Below are positions 1 through 5,492 of a stretch of DNA of 5,492 nucleotides, one piece after another (the stretch's first letter is position 1; every line of letters starts with the position of its first letter). The translations under genes and the position numbers were made by a program. The stretch comes from Synergistaceae bacterium (GTDB taxonomy: Bacteria; Synergistota; Synergistia; Synergistales; Aminobacteriaceae). The DNA lies in assembly GCA_017394925.1 (NCBI GenBank), contig JAFPWQ010000266.1, forward strand, positions 1 through 5,492, written 5' to 3'. Below the pieces are notes generated by a model. The model did not search any database, had not been told where the DNA came from, and saw only the letters and a program-made list of their open reading frames with translations.

Positions 1-165
1 CTTTCTTCATTGCTTGGGGCAGGTCTGACGGTTTACATGACGTTCGGAGGGTTTAACGGCGGAATTGATGTTATGGGTGTGAGGCTGAATGCGTCAACGT
101 GCGGGATAATCTTGTCGTTTATCGTGATGTCATTATCGATGTTGAAACGAAACTCCCCCGAATGA
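1..165 (+). CDS. C-terminal end of a membrane protein, probably an NCS2-family nucleobase (uracil/xanthine-type) permease, 5' truncated
   Basis: Frame 1 is open from the window edge to a TGA at 163-165, giving the last 54 residues of a protein whose start lies outside the window. The segment has two hydrophobic stretches (LSSLLGAGLTVYMTF and CGIILSFIVMSLSML) joined by a glycine-rich turn, and it ends in a short charged tail, KRNSPE. This pattern (hydrophobic helix, small and glycine residues, a short beta-like loop, then an A-[ST]-x-x-GI-x-L-S helix) resembles the last two segments of NCS2 nucleobase:cation symporters such as UraA, which import uracil or purines through the inner membrane. 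The family call rests on this short tail alone; another polytopic transporter is possible. The gene converges on the flagellin gene, with 16 bases between the two stop codons, and its stop codon sits in the loop of the shared terminator hairpin. Confidence 0.5.
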   Translation, partial: LSSLLGAGLTVYMTFGGFNGGIDVMGVRLNASTCGIILSFIVMSLSMLKRNSPE

Positions 166-175
166 TTCTGGGGAG
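153..175. terminator. Bidirectional intrinsic terminator between convergent genes
   Basis: CTCCCC (153-158) pairs with GGGGAG (170-175). Inside, after a C/T mismatch, GAA (160-162) pairs with TTC (166-168) around a TGA loop. On the minus strand the hairpin starts 6 bases after the flagellin TAA and is followed by TTTCGTTTC, a reasonable U-rich tail. On the plus strand the tail (CGGTATTTATT) is weaker. The hairpin overlaps the plus-strand stop codon at 163-165, so it is compact and shared. It probably serves mainly the flagellin transcript, which is expected to be abundant. Confidence 0.7.
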
Positions 176-181
176 CGGTAT

Positions 182-3073
182 TTATTGCATGAGTGTTAGA
201 ACTGACTGCGGGATTTGATTTGCCTGTGCGAGCATAGACGAGCCTGACTGATTCAGGATTTGCAGCTTAACGAAATTCATCATGGCCTGCGACATATCAG
301 CATCGCGTATTCTGCTGTCAGTTTCAGTGAGATTTGCACTCGTTATTGTCAGACTGTTTAGCGTATTCTCAAGCGAATTAGTGTATGCACCTATTTTTGC
401 ACGCTGAGACGAGATTTTATTGATTGCACTGTCTATTACGCTTATTGCCCTTGAGGCTGTCTCTCTGGTCAGAACATTTACGCCCGTAATGCCTAATGCC
501 TTTGAAGACATGTCGCCGAGCTGAATCATGAAATCTTCGCCGTTGTTTGCTCCTGTCTGAAAGATTATGGCGTTATTCTTGAGGTGAAGCACTGCCGAAT
601 ATGAATCGTTTCCTGCAAAAATGAATTTCTTTGTTTGTTCGTCCCAGTTTGCAACAAGACCTGTCATTGGGTCAACGTGAATATCTATCTCAGGAGGTAT
701 TATGCTTTTGAATTCTGAGCCTTCAGCTTTCATTTCATTTATTCTCGCGCCTGAATGAGCATCATAGACAGAGGCATTGAATGTGCTTTCGGTTGATTCC
801 TGAATTGTGTTGAGACCTAATGCATTGAGCAGTTCTTCATCGCCGGAAAAATATAATTCGCCTTCTTTGCCGGGAACTGCTGAACGTACAAGCATTGTTG
901 AATTCGTAATGTACTGACCGCTTTTTTCAGTTCCAATTTCTATTGGATTGTTATTGCTGTCAAGAATCAAATCTCCGTTGCTATCACGCTGGTATCTTTT
1001 CCTGTATACATCTTCAAATGTACATACTGATTCTGAAGTGTTATCGGGACCTGAGGCTATCGTACAGAATCGGCTTCTGTTGTCAGTATATGCGCCCTGA
1101 CCGAGTGATTCGCAGATTGCATTATTGATTCTTTCTGCAACATCAAAAATTGTGTCTTCAGGATATAAAGTTACATTTGTACTTTTTCCATTGCCCTGTG
1201 TTATTGTCAGAGTTTGTGGATGTTCAACAAGATAAACGCCTTCCGAATTGTAAAAAATTTTCATATCTCTCAGTGTTGAAGGCCTTGTTATTGTATCAGA
1301 GATTTCAACTTCAACGAATTCGCTTAATGCTGGAGAAGGAAGTCCTGGAATTTCATCAAGTTCAAGAGCATATTCACTCCATTCACCATTGCTATCTGTT
1401 CCATGACCAATATCCTGAGCAGTATTATTGCTTGTATCAGACCCTCCACGTATAGCAATAATCTGACTTCCTGCCCGATTAATCATTCCGTTATCCTTAT
1501 CACTCCAGTTGACTAATCCTTTCCTGATTATTATATTTCCTGAATCGGAATGACAGCCGCCGCCTATGCCTGCACCCTGATAGTAGCCATTATAGTCATC
1601 ACCGCCCTTAGCAGTTATGTATCCTCCTGAAATCTTGATTACTGATTCTCGATTATAATCTGTGTACCAGTTCGCAAAGTGCCCGCTGCCGATTCCCGCT
1701 CCCCTGTTGAGACCGCTTGCATTAATTTCACCGCTGACTATGGAAATTTCTCCGGCATTGCCGCCGAACCCTCCCCCGATTCCTGCACCCTGCATACCTC
1801 CCTGAGCATTAACAGTACCGCCCATGATAGTAATCTTTCCGCCGTTCGTTTTTGAGGAAGAAGCTAATCCTTCTCTGGTAATTTCACGATAAGGGTTCTC
1901 TACACCACTAGGATAATCTCTCATGTTATATATATTGACAGAACGCTTGAAATCACCTCCTCCTATACCTGCTGCTAAGTATCCGCCTGTTGCTGTTAAA
2001 GCACCTCGTCTTGAGCCATCTCCTGAAGCACTGCTTATAGTCAGTTCTGCACCTTCGGGAACTTCAAGACCAGCGCGACCATAACCGCTTATGAGTGAAT
2101 TGTTGCTCTCAAGGTACATATCTACTTTTGCACCAGACTCTATAGCAAAAGCACAGCCAAATTGAAAACTACTTCTGCTTCTGTCTATATTTACATCAGA
2201 GAGAAAAATATTTGTCTCTGTGTTTCCGCTAATTTTGATATGTCTGTCAGTTAGTGCTGTTCCGTTACCAACGATCTTATAATTGCCATTGCCGGTAATC
2301 GTAAGTTCCATATTGAAATAATTCCAGCCCTCACCAGTCTCTCCATATTCCGAAAGTTTGTCAATTTCAATGATTGTTGCTTCCTGTTCGATAGCTTTAA
2401 TTTCTTCTTCTGTTTTACCAATTTGTTCAGGTTCACCATCACTGAAATATACACGTTCTTTTCTTGTTATCTCTACTGGTGCTTCAAGATTGAATATATT
2501 ACTCTTCTGAACTTGCGCCTCTCCGGCTTCTGCTCTCACCTCGATTCTGTAATTCCCCTCACTGCTTACCTTCTGGCCATTCTCATCAACATACGCAAGT
2601 CCACCGTTGATTTTCGCACTGAGATTCAAATCACTCGATGACCACAAAGCACCTGATGAACCGTCAAGCAATTTCTTTTTATTGAACTGTGTTGTGCCTG
2701 CTATCTTGTCGATTTGTTTCTTTAACTCGTCAATCTCAAGCTGTAGATACTGCCTGTCCTGTGATGTGAGCGAATCATTAGAGGCCTGCACAGCAAGATC
2801 ACGCATTCTCTGAAGCATCGAGTTCGTCTCACCTAACGCACCTTCTGCCGTCTGAAGAAGTGAAATCCCGTCCTGTGAATTTCTCAGCGCAATATCAATC
2901 CCCCCGATTTGTGAGCGCATTTTCTGACTGATCGCAAATCCGGCTACATCATCTGATGATGAATTAATGCGAAGTCCTGTTGATAATGCATTGATTGCTT
3001 TACTTAGCGATTTGTTGGTTCTGTCCAGCGCATTGAATGTTCTTTTTGCCGGAATATTATTAACTATCCTTAC
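182..3073 (-). CDS. Giant flagellin with a glycine-rich beta-helix/adhesin-like insert; non-canonical GTA at the expected start
   Basis: Flagellin is the filament subunit, exported through the flagellar type III system and polymerised outside the cell. Read from 3073, the product is about 963 residues (many flagellins have roughly 270-550). Residues 1-141 are D0/D1: R-I-V-N-N-I-P near the start, LSTGLRINSSSDDVAGFAIS, then QDGISLLQTAEGALGETNSM and LQRMRDLAVQASNDSLTSQD. Residues about 240-575 are an inserted glycine-rich module with four GIG[GS]G repeats. Residues about 587-845 form a second variable region (PQTLTITQGNGKSTNVTLYP, then DVAERINNAI). Residues about 856-963 are C-terminal D1/D0 (SRIRDADMSQAMMNF, SSMLAQANQIPQSVLTLMQ). 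The start is the problem. The frame is open back to a TAA at 3089-3091, and both the SD at 3080-3084 and alignment to the usual MRI beginning point to 3073, where the codon is GTA. The next ATG (2920) would delete 51 conserved residues. The rest of the frame is intact, so any loss would be recent. Identity is nearly certain; whether it is translated is not. Confidence 0.9.
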   Translation of the reverse strand, partial: VRIVNNIPAKRTFNALDRTNKSLSKAINALSTGLRINSSSDDVAGFAISQKMRSQIGGIDIALRNSQDGISLLQTAEGALGETNSMLQRMRDLAVQASNDSLTSQDRQYLQLEIDELKKQIDKIAGTTQFNKKKLLDGSSGALWSSSDLNLSAKINGGLAYVDENGQKVSSEGNYRIEVRAEAGEAQVQKSNIFNLEAPVEITRKERVYFSDGEPEQIGKTEEEIKAIEQEATIIEIDKLSEYGETGEGWNYFNMELTITGNGNYKIVGNGTALTDRHIKISGNTETNIFLSDVNIDRSRSSFQFGCAFAIESGAKVDMYLESNNSLISGYGRAGLEVPEGAELTISSASGDGSRRGALTATGGYLAAGIGGGDFKRSVNIYNMRDYPSGVENPYREITREGLASSSKTNGGKITIMGGTVNAQGGMQGAGIGGGFGGNAGEISIVSGEINASGLNRGAGIGSGHFANWYTDYNRESVIKISGGYITAKGGDDYNGYYQGAGIGGGCHSDSGNIIIRKGLVNWSDKDNGMINRAGSQIIAIRGGSDTSNNTAQDIGHGTDSNGEWSEYALELDEIPGLPSPALSEFVEVEISDTITRPSTLRDMKIFYNSEGVYLVEHPQTLTITQGNGKSTNVTLYPEDTIFDVAERINNAICESLGQGAYTDNRSRFCTIASGPDNTSESVCTFEDVYRKRYQRDSNGDLILDSNNNPIEIGTEKSGQYITNSTMLVRSAVPGKEGELYFSGDEELLNALGLNTIQESTESTFNASVYDAHSGARINEMKAEGSEFKSIIPPEIDIHVDPMTGLVANWDEQTKKFIFAGNDSYSAVLHLKNNAIIFQTGANNGEDFMIQLGDMSSKALGITGVNVLTRETASRAISVIDSAINKISSQRAKIGAYTNSLENTLNSLTITSANLTETDSRIRDADMSQAMMNFVKLQILNQSGSSMLAQANQIPQSVLTLMQ
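1553..1987 (-). repeat. Four-unit GIGGG glycine-rich repeat inside the flagellin variable region
   Basis: On the minus strand this stretch encodes four (A)GIG[GS]G turns, with the first glycine at codons starting 1969, 1783, 1696 and 1570 (about residues 369, 431, 460 and 502). Each is followed by a beta-strand pair of the type G-x-I-x-I-x-G-G-x-[VI]-x-A-x-G-G: KITIMGGTVNAQGG, EISIVSGEINASG, VIKISGGYITAKGG and a degenerate NIIIRKGLVNWSD. Spacing varies (62, 29 and 42 residues) because of polar loops rich in Tyr, Asn and Arg. Just upstream are the usual lead-in features of this module: TITGNGNYKIVGNG, an IFLSDVNID strand, AIESGAKVDMYLESNNSL, and AGLEVPEGAELTIS. The module is common in large surface proteins of gut bacteria and is predicted to form a right-handed beta-helix. 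A carbohydrate-binding role is often annotated for such proteins but cannot be read from the sequence here. Confidence 0.8.
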
Positions 3074-3120
3074 GATATGCCTCCAGAATTAAACAGAGAC
3101 ATGTATACATCCCTGAACAT
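3070..3120 (-). CDS. Short leader ORF (16 aa) ending on the flagellin start
   Basis: ATG at 3120-3118 opens a 16-codon frame, MFRDVYMSLFNSGGIS, ending at TAA 3072-3070. It has the best translation signal in the window: AGGGAGG (3128-3134) seven bases before an ATG. Its stop overlaps the expected flagellin start codon (3073-3071), and its last codons contain the GGAGG that serves the flagellin. This is the geometry of translational coupling, in which ribosomes finishing the leader restart on the next gene. The peptide has no recognisable family. It may be a regulatory leader, or simply remain from an earlier N-terminus. A -1 slip at its end would fuse it to the flagellin, but I see no slippery heptamer. 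Confidence 0.4.
   Translation of the reverse strand: MFRDVYMSLFNSGGIS
3080..3084 (-). promoter_or_regulatory. Shine-Dalgarno for the flagellin
   Basis: GGAGG on the minus strand, six bases before the codon at 3073-3071. The spacing is ideal for initiation exactly where homology places the MRI beginning of flagellin, which is why 3073 was chosen as the start although that codon is GTA. The next possible weak starts in frame (ATA at 3067, ATT at 3055) lie further away and would remove conserved residues. Confidence 0.7.
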
Positions 3121-3127
3121 TGAAATT

Positions 3128-3134
3128 CCTCCCT
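3128..3134 (-). promoter_or_regulatory. Strong Shine-Dalgarno for the leader ORF
   Basis: AGGGAGG lies seven bases before ATG 3120-3118. It is flanked by AAATT and AATTT, which could pair as a weak five-base AT stem with the SD in the loop. It has no other start codon to serve, so it supports real initiation at the leader ATG. Confidence 0.6.
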
Positions 3135-3180
3135 GAAATTTTTATATTTACGCATGGATTTACAGATACAGTTTTAATTA

Positions 3181-3208
3181 TTATCGGAGGGCTTAGATAC
3201 TCGTTTTA
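3181..3208 (-). promoter_or_regulatory. Sigma-28 (FliA/SigD)-type flagellar promoter for the flagellin
   Basis: The minus strand carries TAAA (3208-3205) and, 16 bases downstream, TCCGATAA (3188-3181). The sigma-28 consensus is TAAA, about 15 bases, then GCCGATAA, so the -10 matches at seven of eight positions and the spacing is one base long. Transcription would start near 3173, leaving a leader of about 50 nt before the leader ORF's ATG. Late flagellar genes such as flagellin are the standard targets of this sigma factor. The TAAA is made of the upstream oxidoreductase stop codon plus the next base. Confidence 0.65.
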
Positions 3209-5419
3209 TTCTCCTGACGCAATCACTGCAGCACGTACTACAATATCAGCAGCTTCGCCTTTAGTTACAGGAGTACCGTATCTGAATTCCGAATCGCGTT
3301 TATATATCTCAAGTGCGCCTAATCTCGCAAGAATATTCACGTACTCTGAATTTCTGTGTTTCGTGATTCTAAACGGGATTCGTATACTCTTGTTATATTT
3401 TGCATTCTTAATCATCGGGAATGCATCGCATACAGCCTTCGCAAAATCGCCTCTTGAGACAAAATTATGCAGTTTTTCGTCAAATACTTCCCATTCACCT
3501 TCAAGTCCCGCCGCAAATCTCGCACGGCTTAATATTCCGTTTGCTTCTCCTTTAGTGATCATGTCATTCACACCGAACACGCCTTTATCCGCGCCTCTGA
3601 TTACTGCCATTGCGATAACAGGGTCATCGATATAGCCGAGATTGAATGATGGTGCATGAGGATATTCATTTGCAGGGATAAGGCCATGTATATTTGAGAT
3701 CTGCACAGTCTTATTTGCAGGATGTTCATCGGGGACGTCTGAGTAATGACAGAGTGATAAATCAACGCCTGAATTCAATAATTCCCATTGAACGCGTATA
3801 GCCTGAATATCTTTCGGGAATTTATTTTCTTTCGCACATAATGCCGCTAATGCCCCAGCTGCCTGTCCTGTCATCATGGTTATTGGCTGAAGTCTTAATG
3901 CACCAGCTGCTAATCTCGTTGCAGAAATATTTTTTTCAGCCGCAATTAATCCGTCAGTGTCTTCTGGAATCAATATATTCATTGGAACCTGAAACGGTCC
4001 TCTTGGCCTGTTCGTGATTGATGAGCTTGAACGTTCGTTAAATTCCCATTCCATGTCTGCATCAGTATTTGCTCCGTGCAAGTCTAAAATATATCCGCCG
4101 ATTGCAATTGCATCAGGAAATTCATGACTCGTCTGGCCGTCTCGATAGCTCAGTGAGTTCTGCAGTAATTCAAGTGATGTCAGTGTATGCTTTCCGATTA
4201 TCCTTCGGGATTCTCTCACGTAAGGCATGGGCGGCATATGTACAGCAATGTCCTGCCACTCACGCGGAAGAGTTCTCGCGGCTTCGGGTAAAGTCCTGTT
4301 GTTATATTCGTCATCTGCAACTGACCAGTCTTCGCCCAGTTCATTCTGGATATAATATATGAAGTTCAACGTCTTCATGAGGGCTTCACGTTCAACCTGC
4401 AATCTTAATTTTTTGTCTTCGAGATATGCAATCGGAAGTCCCCTTCTGCCGTTCCATGAGTAAGTGCCGGGATAATCATTCGCCCAGTTCACGCTGCTCT
4501 TCGTGATAAAATCTCTTGTTCCTTTGTCAGAATCATAGTTATATGGGTTCGTGCTGTCAGGAAGTCCCCTGTATGAATTGTGAGTTGCGAAATTAACGGG
4601 AGTATCAACGGGATATTTATTTCTGAAATTGAATCCGTCAGCAGTTACGAAACTTTCATAATTTCTTTTTGCAAGGTCATAGCCGGGCAACGGTGAAAGA
4701 GGACGCAAATAGTTCGGGACTCCTGCAGGATATTTTTTTATTACTGCTGTCCATGTTATATCCTGAATCATTGAGTCTGGATTCGGAAATTTTGATACAC
4801 TGTTGCCGATTCTGTATTGAGTTTTCGCAAGAGGCAATATATCTCCGTATTCTGTAGCATCGATTAAGATCTTGCATGAATATTTACGTGTCGATTTATC
4901 AGAAAGCTGAACCGTTACGCCTGTTACTGTGCGTTTATCTTTGTCGACAGCAATAATATTTGAGTTCATTATGAAGTCAATTGTGCCTCTTCTGCGGGCA
5001 TCGTTAATCATTGCGATTAATGCGTCCTGTCCGATTCGGGGCTCAAATGCAACACTGTTTGATGTCCAGTATGCAGTGCCCATTGATTTGCCGCGTGAGT
5101 CATAATAGTTTTTTATGCGGTTAATGAACTCTTCGTATATTCCGCTTTTCTGTCTGCTCATGTCGTCCATAGTTGAAACTCCTGCAGCTGTTGCCTGACC
5201 TCCGACCCATGAGCCTGACTCAATCACAAGAACATTAACACCCATTCTTGCCGCCTGAACTGCCGCGCTTATTCCTCCTGTACCTGCTCCTGCGATTATT
5301 ATGTCGTATGTGCTTTTGAGTGTGCGTGATGCTGAATATGAAGATGAACATGAAAGTGTGATTAGAAGAATCGAAGTTAAAGTGATACGCAGAAATTTTT
5401 TTATAGTTATTACGTTCAA
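3206..5419 (-). CDS. Exported FAD-dependent oxidoreductase (PF12831-like) with SLH-type C-terminal repeats
   Basis: The protein has 737 residues from TTG 5419. It starts MNVITIKKFLRI, then a hydrophobic core (LTSILLITLSC) and SSSYSAS, so it is a Sec-type signal peptide or weak lipoprotein signal with Cys24 as a possible lipidated residue (T-L-S-C is not a good lipobox). The FAD-binding Rossmann fold follows: IIIAGAGTGG at about 41-50, with Glu67 ending the second strand. Other family marks are WVGGQATAAGVSTMDD (72-87), LIDATEYGD (185-193), RESRR (402-406), GPFQVPMNILIP (475-485) and LRLQPITMMTGQAAGALAA (508-526). This closely follows FAD_oxidored (PF12831) proteins, whose substrates are mostly unknown. 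Residues 577-737 carry three SLH-like endings (ITKGEA, VSRGDF, VTKGEA), suggesting envelope attachment. No FMN-binding D-x-x-[ST]-G-A-[ST] motif was seen. The start was chosen because the SD at 5432-5438 lies upstream and no ATG or GTG exists near the signal peptide. The frame upstream is open to TTG 5488, but that reading would encode the SD. Flagellin lies downstream with no clear terminator between. Confidence 0.85.
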   Translation of the reverse strand: MNVITIKKFLRITLTSILLITLSCSSSYSASRTLKSTYDIIIAGAGTGGISAAVQAARMGVNVLVIESGSWVGGQATAAGVSTMDDMSRQKSGIYEEFINRIKNYYDSRGKSMGTAYWTSNSVAFEPRIGQDALIAMINDARRRGTIDFIMNSNIIAVDKDKRTVTGVTVQLSDKSTRKYSCKILIDATEYGDILPLAKTQYRIGNSVSKFPNPDSMIQDITWTAVIKKYPAGVPNYLRPLSPLPGYDLAKRNYESFVTADGFNFRNKYPVDTPVNFATHNSYRGLPDSTNPYNYDSDKGTRDFITKSSVNWANDYPGTYSWNGRRGLPIAYLEDKKLRLQVEREALMKTLNFIYYIQNELGEDWSVADDEYNNRTLPEAARTLPREWQDIAVHMPPMPYVRESRRIIGKHTLTSLELLQNSLSYRDGQTSHEFPDAIAIGGYILDLHGANTDADMEWEFNERSSSSITNRPRGPFQVPMNILIPEDTDGLIAAEKNISATRLAAGALRLQPITMMTGQAAGALAALCAKENKFPKDIQAIRVQWELLNSGVDLSLCHYSDVPDEHPANKTVQISNIHGLIPANEYPHAPSFNLGYIDDPVIAMAVIRGADKGVFGVNDMITKGEANGILSRARFAAGLEGEWEVFDEKLHNFVSRGDFAKAVCDAFPMIKNAKYNKSIRIPFRITKHRNSEYVNILARLGALEIYKRDSEFRYGTPVTKGEAADIVVRAAVIASGE
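3218..3700 (-). other. SLH-like C-terminal module of the oxidoreductase
   Basis: This encodes residues 574-734 of the oxidoreductase. S-layer homology domains are about 50 residues long and end in a T-R-A-E-F-like motif. Three such endings are visible: ITKGEANGILSRA (about 621-633), VSRGDFAKAVCDAF (654-667) and VTKGEAADIVVRAA (718-731). The first and third follow the usual helix and turn, YIDDPVIAMAVIRGADKGVF and VNILARLGALEIY. The repeats are degenerate, and the second lacks an obvious first half. In Gram-negative-type envelopes with SLH proteins, such domains bind peptidoglycan or its secondary polymers. Confidence 0.6.
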
Positions 5420-5431
5420 GGTGAAAATAAT

Positions 5432-5438
5432 CCTCCCC
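5432..5438 (-). promoter_or_regulatory. Shine-Dalgarno for the oxidoreductase
   Basis: GGGGAGG on the minus strand lies 12 bases before TTG 5419-5417. The match to the anti-SD is excellent but the spacing is longer than ideal. It decides the start, since no ATG or GTG lies within reach in frame and the following residues (NVITIKKFLRI) form a normal signal-peptide n-region. Confidence 0.6.
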
Positions 5439-5458
5439 AGATTAAAATGATTGTAAAT

Positions 5459-5488
5459 ATTACACCCAACATTGTAGAATACATGCAA
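5459..5488 (-). promoter_or_regulatory. Possible sigma-70-type promoter for the oxidoreductase
   Basis: Minus-strand TTGCAT (5488-5483, three of six to TTGACA), an 18-base spacer, and TGTAAT (5464-5459, five of six to TATAAT). Transcription would start near 5451, about 30 nt before the TTG start, which fits the SD. TACAAT at 5476-5471 and at 5454-5449 are alternative -10 elements, and the first would need a -35 beyond the window edge. The AT-rich setting makes chance matches likely. Confidence 0.3.
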
Positions 5489-5492
5489 AAAA

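Noticed and set aside
943..1455. Plus-strand frames opposite the flagellin
   Set aside because: They are low-complexity shadows of the flagellin coding strand, without RBS or recognisable motifs.
1553..1987. CRISPR-like or DNA-level repeat array
   Set aside because: The repeats are uneven in length and conserved as protein (GIGGG turns), not as identical DNA units with spacers.
182..2920. Flagellin starting at the internal ATG 2920
   Set aside because: This would remove 51 residues that match the conserved D0/D1 start. There is no SD just upstream, and the upstream frame encodes excellent flagellin sequence with an SD at the right place.
3070..3091. Programmed -1 frameshift joining the leader ORF to the flagellin
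   Set aside because: The geometry would allow it (16 leader codons, then GTA AGG ATA), but no slippery heptamer or strong downstream structure is seen. A lost or weak start codon is the simpler reading.
3120..3635. Plus-strand 171-codon frame
   Set aside because: It lies antisense to the C-terminal part of the oxidoreductase, whose frame shows clear SLH-like motifs. It has no family resemblance.
4069..4877. Small frames on both strands within the oxidoreductase
   Set aside because: They overlap conserved FAD_oxidored sequence in other frames and have no independent signals.
5338..5350. Confident lipoprotein call for the oxidoreductase
   Set aside because: The residues before Cys24 are T-L-S, a poor lipobox. 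Cleavage by signal peptidase I near SYSAS is equally possible, so both options are left open.

Overview
The window holds two large minus-strand genes, plus the tail of a plus-strand gene at the left edge. The flagellin termini (a start-proximal RIVNNIPAKRTFNAL block, then LSTGLRINSSSDDVAGFAIS, then a QTAEGALGETNSMLQRMRDL core) and an exported flavoprotein with SLH-like repeats resemble proteins I associate with Synergistota, probably a motile, anaerobic, gut-type member with moderate GC. That assignment rests on remembered family resemblance, not on a search.

Layout, left to right. Positions 1-165 (+) are the last 54 codons of a hydrophobic protein that looks like the end of an NCS2-type nucleobase permease. 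Its stop codon lies inside a GC-rich hairpin (153-175) that also serves as terminator for the convergent flagellin gene. Positions 182-3073 (-) encode a giant flagellin of about 963 residues. Its D0/D1 ends are canonical, and its variable centre carries a glycine-rich, beta-helix-like module with four (A)GIGGG repeats of the kind seen in bacterial surface adhesins and carbohydrate-binding proteins. Positions 3074-3205 hold the flagellin leader: a sigma-28-like promoter, a strong Shine-Dalgarno (SD) serving a 16-codon leader ORF, and a second strong SD serving the flagellin. Positions 3206-5419 (-) encode a 737-residue exported FAD-dependent oxidoreductase (PF12831-like) with three degenerate SLH-type motifs at its C-terminus. 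A weak promoter and an SD lie upstream of it, up to the right edge.

The most unusual point is the flagellin start. Homology (the universal M-R-I beginning) and the SD both place initiation at 3073, but the codon there is GTA, and there is no ATG, GTG or TTG in frame before an internal ATG at 2920 that would remove the first 51 residues of D0/D1. One base (3071) separates the observed sequence from a GTG start that would overlap the leader ORF's stop as GTGA. The gene is therefore a recently silenced flagellin, a translationally coupled gene with a non-canonical start, or a sequence error.

The oxidoreductase and flagellin are co-oriented with no clear terminator between them, and the -35 of the flagellin promoter overlaps the oxidoreductase stop codon. 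Both products act outside the cytoplasm, one in the filament and the other probably at the cell envelope, but nothing in the sequence ties them to one pathway.
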